Shown here piece after piece: positions 1-5,761 of a DNA stretch of 7,031 nt. The notes beneath the pieces were generated by a model. That model saw only the letters and a list, made by a program, of their open reading frames with translations, was not told where the DNA came from and searched no databases. The position numbers and the translations under genes were made by a program. Position 1 is the first letter of the stretch, and every line of letters begins with the position of its first letter. Source of the stretch: Oscillospiraceae bacterium (lineage in GTDB: Bacteria; Bacillota_A; Clostridia; Oscillospirales; JAAYXM01); contig JAFQVE010000297.1 of NCBI GenBank assembly GCA_017408185.1, forward strand, positions 1-7,031. The letters run 5' to 3'.

Positions 1-1953
1 AACTACTGGCTTTCCGAGGTATATGACGATGAAATCGGCGATGCTCACCGCAACGCTGACCTTCACATCCATGACCTTTCAATGCTCACCGGTTACTGCG
101 CCGGTTGGTCGCTCAAGCAGCTTATCCAGGAAGGTCTCGGCGGCGTAACAGGCAAGATTACCTCTGCACCCGCAAAGCATCTTGCAACGCTCTGCAACCA
201 GATGGTAAACTTCCTCGGCATCATGCAGAACGAATGGGCAGGCGCTCAGGCATTCTCCTCCTTTGACACATACCTTGCACCTTTCGTAAAGGCGGACAAC
301 CTCCCTTACGACCAGGTAAAGAAGTGCATTGAGTCCTTTATCTACGGTGTTAACACCCCCTCACGTTGGGGTACTCAGGCTCCTTTCTCTAACATCACTC
401 TTGACTGGACCGTTCCGAACGACCTTGCAGAGCTTAACTGCATCATCGGCGGAAAAGAGGCAGACTTCAAGTACAAGGACTGCCAGAAGGAAATGGATAT
501 GGTCAACCGCGCATTCATCGAGATTATGATTGAGGGTGACGCAAACGGCCGCGGCTTCCAGTATCCGATTCCGACTTATTCCATCACCTCCGATTTTGAC
601 TGGTCGGAAACCGAGAACAACAAGCTTCTCTTTGAAATGACATCAAAATACGGCACACCGTATTTCTCAAACTACATCAACTCCGATATGGAGCCGAGCG
701 ACGTCCGAAGCATGTGCTGCAGACTTCGCCTTGACCTCCGTGAGCTCCGCAAAAAGTCCGGCGGCTTCTTCGGAAGCGGCGAAAGCACAGGTTCTGTCGG
801 TGTTGTAACTATCAATATGCCGAGAATCGCATACCTTGCAAAGGACGAAAAAGAGTTCTACGAGCGCCTTGATAAGCTTATGGATATCGCGGCACGCTCT
901 CTTAAGGTAAAGCGTACCGTTATCACAAAGCTTCTTGATGCAGGTCTCTACCCTTACACAAAGCGCTACCTCGGAACCTTCAATAACCACTTCTCAACAA
1001 TCGGTCTTGTCGGTATGAACGAGGTCGGCTTAAACGCAAAGTGGCTCGGCAAGGACCTCACCGACGAGAAGACACAGCAGTTCACGAAGGACGTTCTCAA
1101 CCATATGCGTGAGAGACTTTCCGACTATCAGGAACAGTACGGCGACCTTTACAACCTCGAGGCAACCCCTGCAGAGTCCACAGCATTCCGTCTTGCAAAG
1201 CATGACCTTAAGCGCTATCCGAACATTATCACTGCTGCAAAGAGCGAAGACGATGCTCCGTACTACACAAACAGCTCTCACCTTCCGGTAGGATACACCG
1301 AGGACATCTTCACAGCCCTCGATATCCAGGACGAGCTCCAGACGCTCTACACATCAGGTACTGTTTTCCACGCATTTCTCGGCGAAAAGCTTCCGGATTG
1401 GAAGGCTGCTGCAAATCTTGTCCGCAAGATTGCAGAAAACTACAAGCTTCCGTACTACACCCTTTCTCCGACATATTCCGTATGTAAAACACACGGATAT
1501 ATCGCAGGTGAGAAGTTCGAGTGCCCCGAGTGCGGCGAGAAAACAGAGGTTTACAGCCGTATCACCGGTTACTACCGCCCGGTTCAGAACTGGAACGATG
1601 GAAAGAGCCAGGAATATAAGGACAGAAAGGTTTACGACATTGCAAACTCAAAGCTCACAAGAGCGGGGCGCGAAGAAGCCGTAACCGAAACCCTTACACC
1701 TCCGTCTGCTGAAGAGAACAAAACTCCCGACGGCAACTACCTCTTCACAACAGCAACCTGCCCCAACTGCAAAATCGCATGTGCAACGCTTGACAAGGCA
1801 GGCGTAGAATATGAAAAGCTTCTTGCAAACGAAAACAAAGAGCTCGCAGAAGCACTCGGCATCAAGCAGGCTCCGACGCTTGCAGTTGTCAGAAACGGCG
1901 AAGTCACAAAGTACACCGGCGTTTCCGATATTAAGAAAATGCTTAATGCTTAA
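1..1953 (+). CDS. nrdD: Anaerobic (class III) ribonucleoside-triphosphate reductase with C-terminal redoxin domain, 5' partial
   Basis: Reduces ribonucleoside triphosphates to dNTPs in the cytoplasm under anoxia, using a glycyl radical installed by the radical-SAM activase NrdG. The frame is open from base 1 (650 codons plus stop). The start and the usual N-terminal ATP-cone lie upstream. Visible landmarks, in order: the HRN..DLHIHDL core entry (46-81); YCAGWSL with an active-site Cys (97-99); an MCCRLRLD segment whose second Cys (718-720) aligns with the thiyl-radical position; TGSVGVVTINMPR; a zinc site made of CxxH (Cys 1483-1485, His 1492-1494) and CPEC (1522-1533); and the glycyl-radical segment RITGYY (Gly 1567-1569). 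After a linker, roughly 1723-1950 encodes a glutaredoxin/NrdH-like fold with CPNC (1759-1770) and a likely cis-Pro (1873-1875). The appended redoxin is the unusual part. Codons are strongly biased to C-ending forms, suggesting high expression. trxB follows after 19 bases; nrdG does not follow. Confidence 0.96.
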   Translation, partial: NYWLSEVYDDEIGDAHRNADLHIHDLSMLTGYCAGWSLKQLIQEGLGGVTGKITSAPAKHLATLCNQMVNFLGIMQNEWAGAQAFSSFDTYLAPFVKADNLPYDQVKKCIESFIYGVNTPSRWGTQAPFSNITLDWTVPNDLAELNCIIGGKEADFKYKDCQKEMDMVNRAFIEIMIEGDANGRGFQYPIPTYSITSDFDWSETENNKLLFEMTSKYGTPYFSNYINSDMEPSDVRSMCCRLRLDLRELRKKSGGFFGSGESTGSVGVVTINMPRIAYLAKDEKEFYERLDKLMDIAARSLKVKRTVITKLLDAGLYPYTKRYLGTFNNHFSTIGLVGMNEVGLNAKWLGKDLTDEKTQQFTKDVLNHMRERLSDYQEQYGDLYNLEATPAESTAFRLAKHDLKRYPNIITAAKSEDDAPYYTNSSHLPVGYTEDIFTALDIQDELQTLYTSGTVFHAFLGEKLPDWKAAANLVRKIAENYKLPYYTLSPTYSVCKTHGYIAGEKFECPECGEKTEVYSRITGYYRPVQNWNDGKSQEYKDRKVYDIANSKLTRAGREEAVTETLTPPSAEENKTPDGNYLFTTATCPNCKIACATLDKAGVEYEKLLANENKELAEALGIKQAPTLAVVRNGEVTKYTGVSDIKKMLNA

Positions 1954-1972
1954 TGAATTGTAGGGATTATAT

Positions 1973-2878
1973 ATGTATGATATTATAATAATCGGCGGTG
2001 GCCCGGCAGGGCTTACCGCCGCCCTCTACGCAAGAAGGGCAAACAAAAGCGTGCTTGTTATCGAAAAGGGCAGCTTCGGCGGACAGATTACATACTCTCC
2101 GAAGGTTGAAAACATCCCGGGCTTTTTAAGCGTAACGGGTAATGAATTTGCCGAAAAGCTCGTCGAACAGGTTCTTGAACAGGGTGCTGATGTTGAAGCG
2201 GCAGAGGTTCTTGAGGTTCGCGACGGCGATGTGAAAACCGTTGTCACCGACAGCGGTGAGTTTGAAGGCAAAACCGTCATTATTGCAACAGGTGCGCGCC
2301 ACAGGCTTCTCGGTCTTCCGAATGAGGAAAGCTACGTCGGCGAGGGCATTTCCTTCTGCGCCGTTTGTGACGGTGCGTTTTATGAAGACAAAACCGTAGC
2401 CGTTATCGGCGGCGGAAACTCCGCCTTGCAAGAGGCGCTTCTTCTTTCTGACCTTGCAAAGAAGGTTTACGTTGTTCAGAACCTTGATTTCCTCACGGGC
2501 GAAGAAAAGCTCTCCGAGCAGCTTTATGAGCGCGAAAACGTCGAGATAATTCTCGGAACTGTTGTTAAAGCGCTCCACGGCGAGGGTGAGCTTACGGGTA
2601 TTACCGTGGCTAATGAAAAAAGCGGCGAAGAAACGCTTCTTTCCGTTGACGGAATGTTCGTCGCAATCGGGCTTGTCCCGCAGAATGAGATTTTTTCCGG
2701 TATTTTGTCGTTAGATGGGCGCGGTTATGCCGTGGCGGGCGAGGACTGCATCACCTCAGCCCGCGGCATATTCGCCGCAGGCGACTGCCGTGTAAAGAAA
2801 ATACGTCAGGTTGCAACAGCTGCAGCGGACGGTGCGATCGCCGCGCTTGCCGCTTGTGACTATATCGACGGAAGATAA
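1973..2878 (+). CDS. trxB: Thioredoxin-reductase-like flavoprotein (atypical pyridine-nucleotide site)
   Basis: A 301-residue FAD disulfide reductase of the low-molecular-weight thioredoxin reductase family, cytoplasmic, passing electrons through a CxxC pair to a redoxin. Motifs: FAD-binding GGGPAG at residues 8-13, the mid-protein ATGA segment, redox CAVC at Cys129 and Cys132 (E. coli has CATC at 135/138), dinucleotide-binding GGGNSA at 146-151, and C-terminal GD (270-271) with RQ (278-279) for FAD. The HRRDxFR-type segment that recognises the NADPH 2'-phosphate is replaced around residues 169-175 by QNLDFLT. The electron donor may therefore be NADH, ferredoxin or another carrier rather than NADPH (inference). 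The ATG follows an AGGG ribosome site with 7-nt spacing. The gene lies 19 bases after nrdD with no promoter or terminator between, so co-transcription is likely. The obvious partner is the CPNC domain fused to NrdD. Family assignment is firm; cofactor and partner are inferred. Confidence 0.93.
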   Translation: MYDIIIIGGGPAGLTAALYARRANKSVLVIEKGSFGGQITYSPKVENIPGFLSVTGNEFAEKLVEQVLEQGADVEAAEVLEVRDGDVKTVVTDSGEFEGKTVIIATGARHRLLGLPNEESYVGEGISFCAVCDGAFYEDKTVAVIGGGNSALQEALLLSDLAKKVYVVQNLDFLTGEEKLSEQLYERENVEIILGTVVKALHGEGELTGITVANEKSGEETLLSVDGMFVAIGLVPQNEIFSGILSLDGRGYAVAGEDCITSARGIFAAGDCRVKKIRQVATAAADGAIAALAACDYIDGR

Positions 2879-2881
2879 ACT

Positions 2882-2908
2882 TAGGGGCTGTGAAAACCAG
2901 CCCCTATT
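2882..2908 (+). terminator. Hairpin after trxB, weak Rho-independent terminator or attenuator
   Basis: A perfect 9-bp stem, TAGGGGCTG (2882-2890) with CAGCCCCTA (2898-2906), closes a 7-nt loop just after the trxB stop. It is GC-rich and stable, but it is followed only by TTAAATT rather than a proper T-run. Termination is probably partial, leaving some read-through into topB, whose ribosome site begins about 10 bases downstream. Confidence 0.55.
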
Positions 2909-2916
2909 AAATTGCT

Positions 2917-2923
2917 GAGGTGG
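2917..2923 (+). promoter_or_regulatory. topB ribosome binding site, decides start
   Basis: GAGGTGG lies 8 nt before the ATG at 2932. The longer reading from GTG at 2920 would begin inside this Shine-Dalgarno sequence, so it is not the start. The ATG reading also puts the conserved catalytic Glu at residue 7, as in E. coli topoisomerase III. Confidence 0.8.
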
Positions 2924-2931
2924 TGATTGTA

Positions 2932-5040
2932 ATGAAGCTTATAATTGCAGAGAAGCCGAGTCTTGGGCGCAATATTGCCGGAAGTATCGGCGCAAAAAGC
3001 CGCGGTGACGGATTTTTGTTTGGAGACGACTACATAGTCACATGGGTTTTCGGCCATCTGTTTTCACTTGCAGATATCGAGCATTACAATCCAAATCCGG
3101 ACGGAACAAACCGCTGGTCACTGAAAAACATCCCCTGTTTTCCCGAACGGTTTGTGTTCGAGCTTAAACGGGATTCTGCCACAAAGCAGGTTGACAGCGG
3201 TGTAATCAAGCAGTTTGAAACAATAAAAGCGCTCATAAACCGCGATGATGTTGATATGATAATAAATGCAGGCGATGCCGATCGTGAAGGCGAGATAATC
3301 GTACGCACCTGCGTAACTCAGGCACTTGAGTCAGAAAAGCCTTTTATGCGCCTATGGCTTCCCGACCAGACTCCGGAAACAATCCGCACCGCGCTCTCTG
3401 AGATGAAGCCCGAAACGGAATATGAGAATTTGGCAAACGAGGGCTATGCGAGAACATATATCGACTGGCTTTACGGCGTTAACCTCACGAGATATGCAAC
3501 GCTAAAAAACGGCAGGCTCCTGCGTGTCGGCCGCGTTATCGTTCCTATCGTAAAAGCAATATATGAGCGCGATATGGCAATAAGAAACTTCAAGCCCGAC
3601 ATTTACTATGCCTTGGTAAGCAAAGCAGAAACAAACGGCGAAGAAATTGAGCTTCAAAGCAAGGAGCAGTTTGCAAAAAACGAGCTTCGCAAGGCTCAGG
3701 AGACATGCGATAAATACAACGCAGAACGCGCCCTTGTCACTTCAAAAAAGAAGAAAAAGGACACCATGCGTCCCGGAAAGCTTTATTCGCTCACAAAACT
3801 GCAAAACGTTCTCGGCAAAAAATATAAAATGCCGATGGAGCAAAGCCTGAAAATAGTTCAGGAGCTTTACGAGCGCGGATATGTAACCTATCCGCGAACA
3901 AACTCTGAATATCTTGCAACTGCCGAAAAGGGCAAGGTTAAAAATATACTCGATGCCGTAGCAAAAATCGGCTATCCCGTAAAATTCAAAGACGGCAAAA
4001 CGATATTCGACGACTCAAAGATTGAATCCCACTCCGCCCTTACCCCCACGCACAAGATACCGAAAAAGACGGACCTTTCTCAGGATGAATTTACCGTTTA
4101 CTCTACCATTATGCGCCGCTTTGTCGCTGTTTTCTGTGCAGAGGATTGTGTTGTGGAAAAGACAGAAATAACAATAGATGTAGGCGGTTTTGAGGAATTC
4201 AATCTGAAAGGCACGGTTATTACGGAACCGGGCTGGACGAAATATGATGATTATTCGAAGAAAGACAAAATTCTCCCCGCTCTTGAAAAGGGCGATACGG
4301 TGAATATTGACTTTAAGCCTACCGAGAAGGAAACTCAGCCGCCAAAGCACTATACAATCGAAACGCTTAACAACTACCTCAAAAACCCATTCCGCGAGGA
4401 TAAGAAAAAAGCTGCCGAGGAAGAAAGCGACGAGGAAGAGTATAAGGCGATTTTCGAAGGGCTTGAGCTCGGCACGGAAGCCACGCGCACCGGCATAATC
4501 GACAACGCAAAGAAAAGCAGATACATAGAGCTGAAAAAAGACGTTTATAAAATTCTGCCGGACGGAGAAAACCTTATAGAGTCACTTGCGCGGATGAACA
4601 TAAATATGGACAAATACAAAACCGCCGAAGTCGGCAAGGCTCTTAAAAAGGTGTTCCGCGGAGAAATACACATTGATAACAGCATTGAGCTTGCAAAGAG
4701 CGAAATCCGCGAGGTTTTCGAGCAAAAGCCACAGCCGCCCGAGCTTGATACCGATGACGGATTTTTCGGCGATATTGCCGGTAAATGCCCCTTGTGCGGA
4801 TGCGATGTCACACGCACAAGCTTCGGCTACGGATGCTCAGGATATCGTGAGAGCGGGTGCAAATTCGGCATCAGAAACGTTATATGCTCGCGCGTTATAT
4901 CAATAGCAAATGTCCGCACGCTTCTCGAAACCGGAAAAAGCCACAAAATAGAAGGCTTTATCTCCCCGCGCACGGGAAAAAGCTTTTCGGCATATTTAAA
5001 GCTTGATTCCGGCCGCGCGGTATTTGACTTTGAGGATTAA
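2932..5040 (+). CDS. topB: DNA topoisomerase III (type IA)
   Basis: A 702-residue type IA topoisomerase. It cuts one DNA strand through a 5'-phosphotyrosine and passes another strand, unlinking precatenanes and recombination intermediates. The TOPRIM domain begins at MKLIIAEKPS, with catalytic Glu7 and the acidic triad in DADRE (Asp115, Asp117, Glu119). The active-site Tyr320 lies in TYPRTN, where many homologues have YPRTD. The PPKHYT segment and the GTEATRTGII segment follow, separated by a Lys/Glu-rich stretch around residues 489-504. The C-terminus carries a zinc-ribbon-like topo C-repeat (Cys619, Cys622, Cys635, Cys643) and ends in a GKSFSAYLKLD segment typical of this repeat. The architecture and the PPKHYT...NNYLKNPFR segment resemble the clostridial topB type, found on chromosomes and on integrative conjugative elements. 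No relaxase or integrase is visible here, so I treat it as chromosomal. ATA codons are much more frequent than in nrdD, suggesting modest expression. No convincing promoter lies in the 53-base gap upstream. Confidence 0.95.
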   Translation: MKLIIAEKPSLGRNIAGSIGAKSRGDGFLFGDDYIVTWVFGHLFSLADIEHYNPNPDGTNRWSLKNIPCFPERFVFELKRDSATKQVDSGVIKQFETIKALINRDDVDMIINAGDADREGEIIVRTCVTQALESEKPFMRLWLPDQTPETIRTALSEMKPETEYENLANEGYARTYIDWLYGVNLTRYATLKNGRLLRVGRVIVPIVKAIYERDMAIRNFKPDIYYALVSKAETNGEEIELQSKEQFAKNELRKAQETCDKYNAERALVTSKKKKKDTMRPGKLYSLTKLQNVLGKKYKMPMEQSLKIVQELYERGYVTYPRTNSEYLATAEKGKVKNILDAVAKIGYPVKFKDGKTIFDDSKIESHSALTPTHKIPKKTDLSQDEFTVYSTIMRRFVAVFCAEDCVVEKTEITIDVGGFEEFNLKGTVITEPGWTKYDDYSKKDKILPALEKGDTVNIDFKPTEKETQPPKHYTIETLNNYLKNPFREDKKKAAEEESDEEEYKAIFEGLELGTEATRTGIIDNAKKSRYIELKKDVYKILPDGENLIESLARMNINMDKYKTAEVGKALKKVFRGEIHIDNSIELAKSEIREVFEQKPQPPELDTDDGFFGDIAGKCPLCGCDVTRTSFGYGCSGYRESGCKFGIRNVICSRVISIANVRTLLETGKSHKIEGFISPRTGKSFSAYLKLDSGRAVFDFED

Positions 5041-5044
5041 ATTG

Positions 5045-5064
5045 AAAAAGAATAAGCATCTGCA
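5045..5064 (+). repeat. Direct repeat copy 1 (terminator-associated)
   Basis: A 20-nt sequence, AAAAAGAATAAGCATCTGCA, is identical to bases 5702-5721. It starts 4 bases after the topB stop and forms the left part of the topB terminator. With copy 2 it brackets the toxin-antitoxin operon; the distance from repeat start to repeat start is 657 bp. Confidence 0.9.
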
Positions 5065-5095
5065 GGGCGTTGTTTTATCTTGCAGATGCTTTTTT
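5054..5095 (+). terminator. topB Rho-independent terminator
   Basis: AAGCATCTGCA (5054-5064) pairs with TGCAGATGCTT (5081-5091) in an 11-bp stem over a 16-nt loop. The pairing runs into a six-T tract (5090-5095). It lies directly after topB and before the toxin-antitoxin promoter, so the two units are transcriptionally separate. Confidence 0.9.
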
Positions 5096-5097
5096 AC

Positions 5098-5119
5098 GTG
5101 CAAAGCATTGACATTGCAC
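5098..5119 (+). promoter_or_regulatory. Inverted repeat over the -35 box, candidate antitoxin operator
   Basis: GTGCAA (5098-5103) and TTGCAC (5114-5119) form an inverted repeat with a 10-nt spacer that contains the TTGACA -35 box. Ribbon-helix-helix antitoxins of the RelB/DinJ family dimerise and repress their own promoter by binding such palindromes, with the toxin as co-repressor. Binding here would block RNA polymerase. Assignment is by position only. Confidence 0.5.
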
Positions 5120-5136
5120 ATAAAAACAGCTATAAT
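5108..5136 (+). promoter_or_regulatory. Consensus sigma-A promoter of the toxin-antitoxin operon
   Basis: The -35 box TTGACA (5108-5113) and the -10 box TATAAT (5131-5136) both match consensus exactly and are 17 bp apart. Transcription would start near 5143, giving a leader of roughly 26 nt before the antitoxin ATG. Such a strong promoter fits an autorepressed operon. Confidence 0.9.
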
Positions 5137-5152
5137 GAATATACTAAGAGTG

Positions 5153-5160
5153 AAAGGTGG
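5153..5160 (+). promoter_or_regulatory. Antitoxin ribosome binding site, decides start
   Basis: AAAGGTGG ends 8 nt before the ATG at 5169. The upstream in-frame GTG at 5157 lies inside this site and is not used in this reading. Confidence 0.8.
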
Positions 5161-5168
5161 TTATCTTA

Positions 5169-5435
5169 ATGTCAACAACAAACGTTACTATCCGTATGGA
5201 TAAAGAATTAAAAAAGCAAGCGGATGATTTATTCGCAGCACTCGGTCTTAATATGTCAACCGCAATGGGCGTTTTTTGCAGACAAGCTGTGCGCCTTGGG
5301 AAAATTCCTTTTGAGCTTGCAGTTGATATGCCTAACTCAGAAACTCTCTCCGCAATTGATGATGTAAACAATAATCGCAATATGAGCAAGGCGTATGATG
5401 ATATGGATGAGCTTATGAGGGACTTATATGCTTAA
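5169..5435 (+). CDS. dinJ: RelB/DinJ family antitoxin
   Basis: An 88-residue antitoxin predicted to bind and neutralise the YafQ-like toxin encoded immediately downstream, and to repress its own promoter. The N-terminal segment TTNVTIRMDKELKKQA forms the beta-strand and first helix of a ribbon-helix-helix DNA-binding domain. The LGLNMSTAMGVFCRQAVRLGKIPFEL stretch, here in two parts (LGLNMSTAMGVF, then CRQAVRLGKIPFEL), is the hallmark of the RelB/DinJ family. The acidic C-terminus, rich in Asp, Asn and Met (residues about 63-88), is expected to be disordered until it wraps around the toxin. The stop overlaps the toxin start by 8 nt (5428-5435), implying translational coupling. Family is firm; regulation is inferred from the family and from the promoter layout. 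Confidence 0.93.
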   Translation: MSTTNVTIRMDKELKKQADDLFAALGLNMSTAMGVFCRQAVRLGKIPFELAVDMPNSETLSAIDDVNNNRNMSKAYDDMDELMRDLYA

Positions 5436-5700
5436 AGTAAGATACTCCGCAAGGTTTAAAAAGGATTTCAAAGTAATAATCAAGCGCGGGTATAATGTTT
5501 CCTTGTTTGAGGAAGTTCTGGCTCTGCTACGCGAAGAGCTTCCTCTTCCCGAAAAATACAGCGACCACGCCCTGAAAGGCGACTATCTCGGTCACCGGGA
5601 ATGTCATATCACCCCTGACTGGCTTTTGATATATAAAAAAGAAAACGATATGCTGACTTTATCATTAACCCGAACAGGAAGCCACAGCGACCTGTTTTAG
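5428..5700 (+). CDS. yafQ: YafQ family mRNA interferase toxin
   Basis: A 90-residue toxin of the RelE/YafQ superfamily, a ribosome-dependent endoribonuclease that cleaves mRNA in the A site and halts translation when the antitoxin is degraded. The E. coli YafQ catalytic set is visible with closely matching spacing: His47 (E. coli His50), His60 and Asp64 in ECHITPDW (His63, Asp67), and His86 with Phe90 in the C-terminal GSHSDLF (His87, Phe91). All appear intact, so the toxin should be active. It begins with MLKVRYSARFKKDFK, the basic N-terminal helix typical of the family. It overlaps the antitoxin gene by 8 nt and has no promoter of its own. A strong terminator follows directly. Confidence 0.94.
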   Translation: MLKVRYSARFKKDFKVIIKRGYNVSLFEEVLALLREELPLPEKYSDHALKGDYLGHRECHITPDWLLIYKKENDMLTLSLTRTGSHSDLF

Positions 5701-5701
5701 T

Positions 5702-5721
5702 AAAAAGAATAAGCATCTGCA
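5702..5721 (+). repeat. Direct repeat copy 2 (terminator-associated)
   Basis: The same 20-nt sequence as 5045-5064, beginning one base after the toxin stop codon. The right arm TGCAGATGCT (5740-5749) is also shared with the first terminator (5081-5090). The loop and inner stem differ between the two copies. Confidence 0.9.
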
Positions 5722-5759
5722 AAGTGATTTTAACTACTTTGCAGATGCTGTTGTTTTTT
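5702..5759. terminator. Bidirectional terminator between yafQ and the creatininase-like gene
   Basis: A perfect 14-bp stem, AGCATCTGCAAAGT (5712-5725) with ACTTTGCAGATGCT (5736-5749), has a 10-nt loop. On the plus strand it is followed by GTTG and six T (5754-5759), ending the toxin-antitoxin operon. Read on the minus strand, it is followed by TATTCTTTTT, which would end the convergent creatininase-like gene whose stop is at 5762. Confidence 0.88.
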
Positions 5760-5761
5760 AC

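Noticed and set aside
667..1281. Minus-strand open frames of 107 and 83 codons under nrdD (667-990, 1030-1281)
   Set aside because: They lie fully inside a strongly conserved gene with C-biased third positions, have no recognisable motifs, and have no promoter or ribosome site.
2126..2578. Minus-strand open frame of 150 codons under trxB
   Set aside because: It is antisense to a conserved flavoprotein with all its motifs intact. Its translation shows no family signature, so it is a shadow.
2881..2910. Possible topB promoter using TTAGGG and TATTAA
   Set aside because: The boxes match consensus poorly, with 18-bp spacing, and both fall in the hairpin arms.
5003..5203. Plus-strand open frame of 66 codons from the end of topB into the antitoxin
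   Set aside because: It runs through the topB terminator and the toxin-antitoxin promoter and has no ribosome site.
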